Shown piece after piece: positions 55,305 through 64,000 of a DNA stretch of 64,000 bases; position 1 is the first letter of the stretch, and every line of letters begins with the position of its first letter. The stretch comes from an uncultured Litorivicinus sp. Lineage in GTDB: Bacteria; Pseudomonadota; Gammaproteobacteria; Pseudomonadales; Litorivicinaceae. The notes under the pieces were generated by a model, which did no database searches, was not told the DNA's origin, and saw only the letters and a program-made list of their open reading frames with translations. A program made the translations under genes and the position numbers. The stretch spans positions 26,951-90,950 of the forward strand of contig CACAXU010000002.1 in assembly GCA_902536515.1 (NCBI GenBank), in the 5' to 3' direction.

Positions 55305-56191
55305 CGCTACCACCGACGGAGATCGTCGATCCGACTGGTCGAGAGTTTGACCGGCTCCCGGTTGCCCTGCAACTAGAGCGTTTGTTGGCGTCGCAGGTTC
55401 AAGCAGTTAAGGCGATAAAAAAAATTACAGATCAACTTGCCGCCGCTGTCGAGGCTGCGACAGACCGTCTTAGTGGGAGTGAAGGGCGTATAGTGTATGC
55501 CGGTGCAGGCTGTTCTATTCGGATTGGTGTCCAGGACGGTGTCGAACTGGTCCCGACATTTGGATGGCCCCTGAATCGTCTGATCTATTTGATTGCAGGG
55601 GGTGCGAAGGCGCTTGCTGAATCGGTCGAGGGTGCCGAGGATAACGTCGATGATGCGGTTGTACAGGTCGAACAACAGTGTCTCACTGCCTCAGATGTGG
55701 TCATTGGTATTGCAGCCTCGGGAAATACACCATTTACCTGTCAGGTTCTCGCAGCAGCCAAAGTGCAAGGTGCTTTGACCATCGGCGTAAGTTCAAATCC
55801 GACCGGTCAACTGATTGCGATCGCCGAGTATGGTTTGGTCACTGAAACTGGCGCTGAAGTCCTTGCTGGTTCCACTCGGTTGGGTGCCGGTACGGCGCAA
55901 AAGGTATTACTGAATTCGTTTTCCACAGCTCTTATGACGCAACTTGGGCGTGTACTCGGTAATGAGATGCTCTGTGTCCAAGCAACTAATGCGAAACTGA
56001 AAGATCGCCAGGCGCGAATCTTGGCAGGCCAAATCGATGGGTTTGACCAGTCGCGTGCATATCAGCTGTTGCGTGAACTGAATTGGGATTTACGCACAGG
56101 CCTATTAGTCGCGTCGGGGTGGGAGCGACAAGATGCCCAAGAAGCTCTCGCGGATGAGCGTCCTTTTAGTGAGTTGCTACGCTCCAGCTGA
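55286..56191 (+). CDS. murQ: N-acetylmuramic acid 6-phosphate etherase
   Basis: SIS domain: AGAGCSIRIGVQDGVELVPTFG, DVVIGIAASGNTPFTCQVL, AGSTRLGAGTAQKVLLN; overlaps glnS 3' end. Confidence 0.93.
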   Translation: MGQEKVTLPPTEIVDPTGREFDRLPVALQLERLLASQVQAVKAIKKITDQLAAAVEAATDRLSGSEGRIVYAGAGCSIRIGVQDGVELVPTFGWPLNRLIYLIAGGAKALAESVEGAEDNVDDAVVQVEQQCLTASDVVIGIAASGNTPFTCQVLAAAKVQGALTIGVSSNPTGQLIAIAEYGLVTETGAEVLAGSTRLGAGTAQKVLLNSFSTALMTQLGRVLGNEMLCVQATNAKLKDRQARILAGQIDGFDQSRAYQLLRELNWDLRTGLLVASGWERQDAQEALADERPFSELLRSS

Positions 56192-57913
56192 TTGAGTATG
56201 GCCGTTAGTCTCGCACGCTGGGTCGAGTGTACACATCGCCTCATAATGCGAGAGGAAAATCTGCCCTGTCAGGTGCGCTTTGAAACCGACTCTGTCCAGG
56301 CGGTCCATCACAGGCCCTTTGACCTCTGACAAGTGAAATTTGATGTTCTGAGAATGCAGTCTTTCATTAATTGATTCGAGCACTTCAAGGCCTGACGCAT
56401 CAATTTCGTTAATCGCGTGACAGAGCAACACCAAATCGGTCAGGCGTTTGTTTTTGCTGAGTAACTCATTGATGGCATCTTCGAAGGTATGACCGTTTAA
56501 AAAATACAGCATTTCATCCAAGCGGATGGCCAGAATTTTTTCACTCTTCAGGACGTCATGGCGGTTTGCATTTCGAAAGTGCTGGGTGCCAGGGATCTGA
56601 CCGATGACGGCGAAGTGTGGACGCGCAATTTTTGCTAATAGAAAGCAAATTGAAACGACAATTCCGGCCACGATTCCGGCTTCGATTCCGATCCCTAGGA
56701 CCACGACGATCGTTGTTAACATCGCCCCAAAATCGGGTTTAGAAAAGACCCAAACGCGATGGATCGCTTTCAAATCGACAAGAGATAGGACAGCCACTAT
56801 GACTGTCGCAGCCAACACAGCTTTGGGAAGATATTCAAACAGGGGAGTCAAAAATAAGGCAGTCATTGCGATCATGATTGCCGTGATGACACCCGCGAGT
56901 GGTGTTTTTGCACCGGCTTCAAAATTTACCACTGAGCGGCTAAACCCACCAGTGACGGGAAACCCTCCGCCAAAACCACTGGCAATATTTGCTGCTCCCA
57001 ATCCGATTAGCTCTTGGTTCGGCTGGATTCTTTCGCGGCGACGGGCGGCGAGAGTGTGGCCAACGCTAACTGTCTCAACAAAGCCAACGATCGAAATAAG
57101 AAACGCCGCAGGAAGGAGTTCTTTGGCAAGTGTTAGATCAAGCTCTGGCAATGAGGGTACCGGCAGTCCATCGGGTATATTGCCAACGATTGAAACACCT
57201 GCGTGATGCAAGGCGAAAAAACTAACAAAAGTCGTTGAAACAGTCACTGCCACCACCGGTCCGGCCTTAGTCACACTCCCGGCAACGGCCGCAGTCATCC
57301 CGATTTTTATCAATAGAGGTTCGAGCCCACTTCGGACCCAAAATAGAAAGATCATCGAGGAAATACCGATGACTAACGTCGGTAAATTGGTCTCATTCAG
57401 ATGTGTTGTCAAATTGAGCAGAATTGATGGGATGTCGTGACCGTGCACTGGGATGCCCAAGATGTGCTTGAATTGACTAACTGCGATCAAGATCGCTGAG
57501 GCGCTGATAAAGCCAGAGATCACCGGGTGTGAGAGGAGATTGGCAAGAAATCCTGCGCGAGCAACACCAAGTCCCGTGAGGATGGCGCCTGATAGCAGGC
57601 TCAGCAAGATCGCTGCACCCAGGTATTCCGGTGAACCTTGCGTGGCGATTGGATCAATTGCTGCAGCTGTCATTAACGAAATGATAGCGACAGGCCCAAC
57701 AGCAAGCGTCATACTTGAGCCTAGGAGTGCATAAGCGAAAAGAGGCAGGATTGACGCATACAGACCAACTTCTGGTGGTAATCCAGCAAGCATGGCGTAT
57801 GCGAGTGACTGAGGAATCAGCATGATGGTGACGACGACAGCTGCAAGCGTATCGTCGCTCAGTTTCGAGCGATTGTAGGCCTTAGCCCAGTGAAATAGTG
57901 GTGGTCTTAGCAC
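56177..57913 (-). CDS. SulP-family anion transporter with C-terminal STAS domain
   Basis: VVVTIMLIPQSLAYAMLAGLPPEVGLYASILP, ASGFGGGFPVTGGFSRSVVNFEAGAKTPLAG, STAS LCHAINEIDASGLEVLESI. Confidence 0.96.
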   Translation of the reverse strand: MLRPPLFHWAKAYNRSKLSDDTLAAVVVTIMLIPQSLAYAMLAGLPPEVGLYASILPLFAYALLGSSMTLAVGPVAIISLMTAAAIDPIATQGSPEYLGAAILLSLLSGAILTGLGVARAGFLANLLSHPVISGFISASAILIAVSQFKHILGIPVHGHDIPSILLNLTTHLNETNLPTLVIGISSMIFLFWVRSGLEPLLIKIGMTAAVAGSVTKAGPVVAVTVSTTFVSFFALHHAGVSIVGNIPDGLPVPSLPELDLTLAKELLPAAFLISIVGFVETVSVGHTLAARRRERIQPNQELIGLGAANIASGFGGGFPVTGGFSRSVVNFEAGAKTPLAGVITAIMIAMTALFLTPLFEYLPKAVLAATVIVAVLSLVDLKAIHRVWVFSKPDFGAMLTTIVVVLGIGIEAGIVAGIVVSICFLLAKIARPHFAVIGQIPGTQHFRNANRHDVLKSEKILAIRLDEMLYFLNGHTFEDAINELLSKNKRLTDLVLLCHAINEIDASGLEVLESINERLHSQNIKFHLSEVKGPVMDRLDRVGFKAHLTGQIFLSHYEAMCTLDPACETNGHTQSAGA

Positions 57914-58129
57914 GTTCGGATATCACGAGTCATTCTCGTCCATTGAATACGAGGTAAAAGTCCATTGAAATGGTGTTGCTGGCGATGAAAGCTCGCAACA
58001 GGACCAAGGCAACGTAGGATATTTTGGTTGCTTGCTAGCATGAGACGCCCGTCATATCCATATTTAGCCATGACACCCTCACCGCATTCGATCCTTTTAG
58101 TCATGCAGACATGTTGGTCTACCGATCGC

Positions 58130-58540
58130 CTATGACAACCGATGAGCGATATCGACGACGCTTAAGCCCGCTTTGTCCACTGTCTCGATGAGCGTGTTGA
58201 CATCCTGTTTGCCAGCCTCAGAAAGCGCCCACAACTTGGCACAACGCGCTCCGGAACGGCAATAAGTCAAAACAGGCCCTGGTACTTCCGACAGCAATGC
58301 AGCATGTTGTGCAACATTAGTGTCTGTGATGTTAGCGCCATTGACTGGCAGATAACGGAATTCAAGGCCAAGAGCGTGCGCTTTCTGCGCCATCGAGTCG
58401 GCGTCTGCATGCGGTTCACCCTCTTCATCAGGGCGGTTACAAATTACGGCGTTAAAACCAGCTTCCTTAACCGCTTCCAAATCATTTATGGTGAGTTGGT
58501 CAGCGACAGACAGTTCAGTTGTCAATTGACGAATAATCAT
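58130..58540 (-). CDS. TIGR01244/DUF442 family sulfur transferase/phosphatase-like protein (BLH domain)
   Basis: FNAVICNRPDEEGEPHADADSMAQKAHALGLEFRYLPVNG...GPVLTYCRSGARCAKLWAL: CxxGxR loop; next to PDO-like gene. Confidence 0.92.
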   Translation of the reverse strand: MIIRQLTTELSVADQLTINDLEAVKEAGFNAVICNRPDEEGEPHADADSMAQKAHALGLEFRYLPVNGANITDTNVAQHAALLSEVPGPVLTYCRSGARCAKLWALSEAGKQDVNTLIETVDKAGLSVVDIAHRLS

Positions 58541-58549
58541 GGCGCCTCC

Positions 58550-59410
58550 TTAGACGGAATCGAGCGGAATTTTGAGATAGCGTACGCCGTTCTCTTCAGC
58601 GGGCGGTAATTCTCCAGCTCGCATATTGACTTGCACCGATGGCAGGATTAGTGATGGCATACTCAGTGATTGATCTTTCGCTCTGCGCATTGCGACGAAT
58701 TCGTCTTCTGAAATGCCATCGTGGACGTGAAGATTGCAGGCTTTTTGCTTGCCAACAGTCGTTTCGTACTGCATCTCACGACCATTGGGCATGTAGTCAT
58801 GGCACATGAACATTCGTGTTGTCGGTGGTAGTGCCAACAGTTTTTGGATGCTCTGATAAAGAACACGTGCATCACCGCCTGGGAAATCACAACGCGCCGT
58901 TCCAGAATCTGGCATAAACATTGTGTCACCAACAAAAAGTGAATCACCGATTTTGTAGGTCATGCAAGCCGGTGTATGCCCAGGGGTATGTATTGCTTTC
59001 GCTACGAGTCCGCCGATCGCGAAGGAGTCGCCGTCGACGAATAAATGATCAAACTGGGACCCATCACGACAGAAATCCGGCTCGACATTGAATAGATTGC
59101 CAAAAATTTGTTGCACATCGGTGATGTGGGCACCAATACCGATTTTGCCACCGAGATGCTTGTGTAAATATGGAGCAGCTGACAAGTGATCAGCGTGAAC
59201 ATGGGTTTCTAGAATCCATTCGACCGTTAAGTTTTCGTCCGTAACCATTGAGATGACTTGTTCTGCGCCATCTGTTTTTGTTCTGCCACTTGCCCCCTCA
59301 TAGTCGAGTACTGAGTCGATGATCGCACAAGCAGACGAATCAGGATCCTTGACAAGATAGGTTAACGTCCATGTTTTGTGATCAAAGAATGCTCGGACAT
59401 CAGGTGCCAC
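58550..59410 (-). CDS. MBL-fold persulfide dioxygenase-like hydrolase (ETHE1/Blh family)
   Basis: ETHVHADHLSAAPYL, HTPGHTPACMTY, GDTMFMPDSGTARCDFPGGDA, CHDYMPNGREMQYETTVG. Confidence 0.93.
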   Translation of the reverse strand: MAPDVRAFFDHKTWTLTYLVKDPDSSACAIIDSVLDYEGASGRTKTDGAEQVISMVTDENLTVEWILETHVHADHLSAAPYLHKHLGGKIGIGAHITDVQQIFGNLFNVEPDFCRDGSQFDHLFVDGDSFAIGGLVAKAIHTPGHTPACMTYKIGDSLFVGDTMFMPDSGTARCDFPGGDARVLYQSIQKLLALPPTTRMFMCHDYMPNGREMQYETTVGKQKACNLHVHDGISEDEFVAMRRAKDQSLSMPSLILPSVQVNMRAGELPPAEENGVRYLKIPLDSV

Positions 59411-59423
59411 GGAAATCTCCTCT

Positions 59424-59452
59424 GCGCTATAGCGCTTGGTTATAAGCTTATA
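59424..59452. promoter_or_regulatory. two adjacent perfect 12-bp palindromes in the divergent sulfur-gene promoter
   Basis: GCGCTATAGCGC (59424-59435) and TATAAGCTTATA (59441-59452) between the PDO-like gene and the YeeE remnant. Confidence 0.5.
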
Positions 59453-59511
59453 TCACTCGATCTTATGATTCGATATTATCTGTTATATGTTGACCTTGAG
59501 GTAAATCAACG

Positions 59512-59945
59512 ATGATTGAATTTACACCGATGCTGTGTGTGTCAGGGGGCTTCTTAATCGGATTGTCTGCAAAGCCGTATTTGTCCTTTGGATGTATCCT
59601 TGGGATATCGGGAATTATTGCCCACACCCTAAATTTTTATTTTGTCCCGGGCCCATGGCGGCCTTTTTTTAATCGGTTTAGTGGGATAGCCTGCAGTGGT
59701 ATAGATGGCTTCGCCATCGCCGCATGAATTTGAACCCAAGAGTCTGATTCCGATGATGATTGGCGGCTTTCTGGTGGGCTATGGCACACGTGTTAGTTCA
59801 GGGTGTATCAGTGGCCTCGGCATTTGCTATATTTCACGACTTTCGGAACATTTGATCTTTGCGATCTGCAGTTATGTGGCGGTAGCAGTGATCACCGTTT
59901 TTGTTCGTCATTTAACGCAGGGTGCGTCATACCCAAGATTATCGC
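59512..59945 (+). pseudogene. YeeE/YedE-family sulfur-compound transporter, disrupted
   Basis: N-part MIEFTPMLCVSGGFLIGLSAKPYLSFGCILGISGIIA and C-part MMIGGFLVGYGTRVSSGCISGLGICYISRLSEHLIFAICSYVAVAVITVFVRHL lie in different frames; shift near the T7 run at 59664-59670, plus in-frame TAG at 59687 and 59702. Confidence 0.85.
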
Positions 59946-60330
59946 ATTTGTGCTCGGCGCTGTCTTTGGTGGTGGGTTATCCTTAGCCAGAATGACGACT
60001 CCGTCAAAGATCGTTAACTTCCTTGTTAACACAGGTACCTGGAGTCCGAGCTTGATTTTCTTGATGGGCTGTGGGAGTCCAGTGGCAGCGGTCGGCTTTT
60101 TGATTCTGAAAAAGCTTGAAAAGCTGACGGTTTTTGACGATGTTCAGGTACCGACAGATTGCGTGATCGATCAGTGATTAGTGATCGAAATTGGTTGTAT
60201 TGGCTGGAGCGTTTCAGATCTTTGTCCGGACCCAGCGTTCGCGTTTGTCCTACTGGAACCTAAGATTATCATCCCGTATTTAATTGCTTTGGTTCTCGGT
60301 AGTCTTGCTAACGATCAAATCCAACGGTAG
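59929..60330 (+). pseudogene. YeeE/YedE (DUF6691-type) second subunit, disrupted
   Basis: KIIAFVLGAVFGGGLSLARMTTPSKIVNFLVNTGTWSPSLIFLMG lacks a proper start codon; in-frame TGA at 60175, after which the same frame continues [50 protein letters not shown]-stop. Confidence 0.83.
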
Positions 60331-60365
60331 CGTTTGATCTTTCTAACGACTCAAAGGGTGCTCCA

Positions 60366-62603
60366 TTGTCGCTTGAATCAACCGAAGCTTTCGAACGGCT
60401 TTCCTTAAAAACATATACCGAAAAAGCGTACCTCGATTATTCGATGTACGTTATTTTGGACCGCGCTCTTCCTCATATCGGCGATGGATTAAAACCAGTT
60501 CAACGGCGCATTATTTATGCGATGAGTGAACTGGGTTTATCCGCTCAATCCAAGCATAAGAAATCAGCGCGAACAGTTGGTGATGTGCTTGGTAAGTTCC
60601 ATCCCCACGGCGACTCTGCATGCTACGAAGCAATGGTGCTGTTGGCGCAACCGTTCTCTACGCGCTATCCACTGGTCGATGGCCAGGGAAATTGGGGTAG
60701 TCCAGACGACCCAAAAAGCTTCGCTGCAATGCGCTATACCGAAGCACGTCTTACACCCATTGCGAAAATCTTGCTCGACGAATTGGGTCGAGGGACGGTT
60801 GATTGGCAGCCAAATTTCGATGGTACCCTCAAAGAACCCAAGTTACTTCCAGCGCGTGTGCCATCGATCCTTCTCAACGGAACTACAGGTATTGCAGTCG
60901 GTATGGCGACTGACATACCGCCACACAATTTGCGTGAAGTTGTGAACGCCGCCGTTCATCTGCTTGATGATCCTGACGCTTCGGTTGACGAGTTGATGCG
61001 ACTTGTCCCGGGTCCAGATTATCCGACGACTGCTGAAATTATTTCTCCTTCAGCAGATTTGACGAGGATCTATGAAAACGGTAACGGATCGATCCGGATG
61101 CGTGCGACCTATATATTTGAAGATGGCGATATCGTGATTAATGCGTTACCACACCAGGCATCTCCAGCGCGTATCCTTGAACAAATCGCCGCACAAATGC
61201 AGGCCAAGAAATTACCAATGATTGTCGATTTGCGTGATGAGTCAGATCATGAAAACCCGATTCGTTTGGTATTAACTCCGCGTTCAAATCGAGTGAACGC
61301 TGAAGAAGTGATGACGCACTTGTTCGCGACCACTGACCTCGAGAAAACCTATCGTGTGAACTTGAACATGATTGGTGTTGATGGTCGCCCACAGGTAAAG
61401 TCACTACGTTCAATTCTGAGCGAATGGCTTGATTGGCGTCGTCAGACGGTGACTCGACGATTAACCCATCGTCTCGATCAGGTGATGGACCACCTGCATA
61501 TTTTAGAAGGATATTTGGTCGCTTACCTGAATATCGACGAGGTGATTCGTATAATCCGCGAAGAGGATGAACCGAAACACGAATTTATGGTTCGATTTAA
61601 ACTCAGTGAAATCCAAGCGAATGCCATTCTTGATCTTCGGTTGCGTTACTTAGCCAAGCTCGAGGAAGTGAAAATTCAAGCAGAGCAAAAAGAGCTTGAG
61701 AAAGAGCGGAAGTATCTGGAAGGAGTGCTCGGTTCTCGCATAAAAATGACGCGATTGATGCGAGATGAGCTTACACAGGATGCAGAGACCTATGGAGATA
61801 AGCGTCGTTCGCCAATTGTCGTGAGACAGGAAGCGCGTGCTCTCCGTGAGGATCAGTTAGTCGCATCAGAGCCTGTGACCGTCGTGTTGAGTGATAATGG
61901 TTGGATTCGGTCTGCCAAAGGCCACGACATCGATCCTCGCGCCCTAACCTATAAATCTGGAGATCAATATCTGACTTCAGCTCAGGGCCGCTCAAACCAG
62001 CCGCTAGTCGCATTTGATACAACAGGACGTGCATATTCGTTACAGACACATACACTGCCGTCGGCACGGAGTCAGGGTGAGCCGTTATCGGGTCGGATTG
62101 ATTTGGCAACTAACGCTAAAATCGCTCAGCTAGCGCTTGCCGATGAAACAACTCAATGGGTATTAGCAACTGACCATGGGTATGGATTTATCTGCAAGCA
62201 TGGAGCTCTCCTCGGCCGAAACAAAGCCGGTAAGTCTGTCGTGAACGTGGGTGAAGCGAAATTGTTACCGCCTGCTGAAATTGGCGATACAGAATTATCA
62301 CGCATTGCCGTTGTGGTCTCGAGTGGGCACCTATTAGTTTTCGAAGCACATGAGTTGCCGGAGCTTGTCAAAGGCAAAGGGAATAAATTGGTTCAAATAC
62401 CACCTGCGCTCCTTAGAGAGGGGCACCGTGTCAGGGCGATCACGGTCTTACCACCACTTCGATCACTTCGGGTCATTGCGGGTAAGCGGCATGTCACGTT
62501 ATCCCCATCAGATCTTGAGAATTTTGTCGGAGAACGCGCACGTCGCGGGAAACTCCTACCGCGCGGATTCCAACGTGTGGATGTGCTTGAGGTGGAATCA
62601 TGA
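60366..62603 (+). CDS. parC: DNA topoisomerase IV subunit A
   Basis: TTG start; [58 protein letters not shown]. Confidence 0.96.
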   Translation: MSLESTEAFERLSLKTYTEKAYLDYSMYVILDRALPHIGDGLKPVQRRIIYAMSELGLSAQSKHKKSARTVGDVLGKFHPHGDSACYEAMVLLAQPFSTRYPLVDGQGNWGSPDDPKSFAAMRYTEARLTPIAKILLDELGRGTVDWQPNFDGTLKEPKLLPARVPSILLNGTTGIAVGMATDIPPHNLREVVNAAVHLLDDPDASVDELMRLVPGPDYPTTAEIISPSADLTRIYENGNGSIRMRATYIFEDGDIVINALPHQASPARILEQIAAQMQAKKLPMIVDLRDESDHENPIRLVLTPRSNRVNAEEVMTHLFATTDLEKTYRVNLNMIGVDGRPQVKSLRSILSEWLDWRRQTVTRRLTHRLDQVMDHLHILEGYLVAYLNIDEVIRIIREEDEPKHEFMVRFKLSEIQANAILDLRLRYLAKLEEVKIQAEQKELEKERKYLEGVLGSRIKMTRLMRDELTQDAETYGDKRRSPIVVRQEARALREDQLVASEPVTVVLSDNGWIRSAKGHDIDPRALTYKSGDQYLTSAQGRSNQPLVAFDTTGRAYSLQTHTLPSARSQGEPLSGRIDLATNAKIAQLALADETTQWVLATDHGYGFICKHGALLGRNKAGKSVVNVGEAKLLPPAEIGDTELSRIAVVVSSGHLLVFEAHELPELVKGKGNKLVQIPPALLREGHRVRAITVLPPLRSLRVIAGKRHVTLSPSDLENFVGERARRGKLLPRGFQRVDVLEVES

Positions 62604-63457
62604 GGCTGCTTTGGTTTGTCAGTGACGCGATCCATCGTGAGGCACTTAACGCTGCCTTGTGCGATGCGCATTTGAACAACGAAGAAAGACACCATCGTCG
62701 ACCTAAAGATCTGTTAGTTCCACCGACGTGTGATTGTATCGAGATGTCAATCGATACACTGGATGAAAGCCTTCTCGCAGCGCATGCTGAAGAGGCGAAC
62801 ACTGATTATTTATTAGTTCGCGAGGAGCGCCCGAAACTTGCTGTATTCGACATGGATTCGACATTGATTCAGCAAGAAGTTATCGATCAACTTGCAGCTG
62901 CATTTGGTTTAGGCGACCAGGTGTCGGCGATTACCGAACCCGCGATGCGTGGCGAGCTCGACTTTATCGAGGGTTACACAGAGCGTCTAGGACTCTTATC
63001 AGGGCTTGCCGAGTCAGAACTCGATGTTGTCTATCAACGTCTCACGCTGATGCCCGGTGCAGAGATTTTGACAGCGAACTTATCTGGTGCTGGGTTGCGT
63101 TTGGGCATTGTATCCGGTGGATTCTCCTATTTTGCCGACCAAATTGGTGATCGTCTCGGCATGGATTTTGTCTTATCTAATACGCTCGAGTGTCGAGATG
63201 GCCGAGTCACAGGCCGTGTGATTCCACCAATTATTGATGGATCGATGAAACTGCAAACGCTAACTACTGAGGCCCACATTCTGGGGATTGATTTGGTTGA
63301 GACATTGGCAGTTGGAGATGGTGCCAACGACATACCGATGCTCACTGCATCTGGAATCGGCGTTGCGCACCATGCGAAACCCAAGGTAAGTGATGCAGCA
63401 AACCATCGTCTGAATCACCACGATTTGAGCGCGTTGTCTTATCTCGTTAAATTTTGA
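62600..63457 (+). CDS. serB: phosphoserine phosphatase
   Basis: HAD motif [45 protein letters not shown]. Confidence 0.97.
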   Translation: MRLLWFVSDAIHREALNAALCDAHLNNEERHHRRPKDLLVPPTCDCIEMSIDTLDESLLAAHAEEANTDYLLVREERPKLAVFDMDSTLIQQEVIDQLAAAFGLGDQVSAITEPAMRGELDFIEGYTERLGLLSGLAESELDVVYQRLTLMPGAEILTANLSGAGLRLGIVSGGFSYFADQIGDRLGMDFVLSNTLECRDGRVTGRVIPPIIDGSMKLQTLTTEAHILGIDLVETLAVGDGANDIPMLTASGIGVAHHAKPKVSDAANHRLNHHDLSALSYLVKF

Positions 63458-63526
63458 TTGCCAGATGCGTCTTCTGGCCAGTGTTGGTAAACTCGCCGGC
63501 TCTTTGACTGATTCTAGGGACGGAAG

Positions 63527-64000
63527 GTGACGCGACCCAGCTGGATATTGCCCGACGGCATGGAGGAATGTCTCCCCGACGAGGCGTGGGCGATCGAAGA
63601 CGGTCGTCGTCGCTGCTTGGATCTTTTCCGCCAGTCTGATTTCGGCTTGATTATGCCGCCTATGGTTGAGTATCTAGATAGTCTGACCAGCGGTGTTGGC
63701 CAAGACTTGTCTGATCAAATCATGGTTGTTACGGACCGCGTATCAGGCCGTCTCCTGGGCATCCGCCCAGATATGACGCCACAGGCTGCGCGAATCGACG
63801 CACATGCATTGAATGAGTCTGGGACAACCCGTTTATGTTATTGCGGTAGTGTCCTTCGCGCGGTTGCGTCAGGCGGTGATTCCAGTCGTTCTCCGTTGCA
63901 GTTGGGCGTGGAGATTTTTGGTAATCCCGGTTTGTCGGCGGATGTCGAAGTGGTACAACTCGCACTCGACACGGTGCGATTATTCACTGCCGAACCATTA
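63527..64000 (+). CDS. hisZ: ATP phosphoribosyltransferase regulatory subunit (partial, runs off the window end)
   Basis: GTG start; VTRPSWILPDGMEECLPDEAWAIEDGRRRCLDLFRQSDFGLIMPPMVEYLDSL...GIRPDMTPQAARIDAH; class II HisRS-like domain. Confidence 0.9.
   Translation, partial: MTRPSWILPDGMEECLPDEAWAIEDGRRRCLDLFRQSDFGLIMPPMVEYLDSLTSGVGQDLSDQIMVVTDRVSGRLLGIRPDMTPQAARIDAHALNESGTTRLCYCGSVLRAVASGGDSSRSPLQLGVEIFGNPGLSADVEVVQLALDTVRLFTAEPL

Noticed and set aside
56604-57206. 200-aa plus-strand ORF opposite the SulP gene
   Set aside because: Low-complexity antisense shadow (A/T/P/R-rich) of a conserved transporter gene.
57907-58104. 65-aa minus-strand ORF between SulP and the TIGR01244 gene
   Set aside because: No recognisable family, overlaps SulP start; could be spacer or remnant but nothing supports a gene.

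Overview
The window is a compact gammaproteobacterial chromosomal segment. Gene order resembles Pseudomonas/Oceanospirillales cores, but I cannot assign a genus. It holds about 60 mostly housekeeping genes in tight, often overlapping operons: algC-dut-coaBC; rpmB-rpmG-mutM; coaD-rsmD; ftsY-ftsE-ftsX-rpoH-thiS-thiG-trmB; a 17-gene minus-strand run from metK down to hemW; tkt-epd-pgk-fba; serA-rpiA/ilvA; fau-6S RNA-zapA; ygfB-pepP-ubiH-ubiI-ribE-epmB-antiporter; a membrane J-protein/MerR-B12 locus; a complete SUF operon with its Rrf2 regulator; sufE/cnoX-glnS-murQ; a sulfur locus (SulP, phosphatase-like protein, persulfide-dioxygenase-like MBL, broken YeeE/YedE); and parC-serB-hisZ. I see no CRISPR array, tRNA, rRNA, transposon or prophage. 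I do not see a convincing new multi-gene system. The best signals are: (1) a near-consensus IscR type-1 operator lying between the -35 and -10 of the SUF regulator promoter; (2) a frameshifted and nonsense-mutated YeeE/YedE-DUF6691 transporter beside intact persulfide-metabolism genes; (3) a decayed AbrB-family membrane protein filling a 1-kb gap; (4) a perfect 14-bp palindrome upstream of a MerR/B12-binding regulator whose CarH-type light-sensing residues are altered; (5) paired perfect palindromes in the sulfur-locus divergent promoter; and (6) a possible 30-aa membrane sORF with its own promoter.
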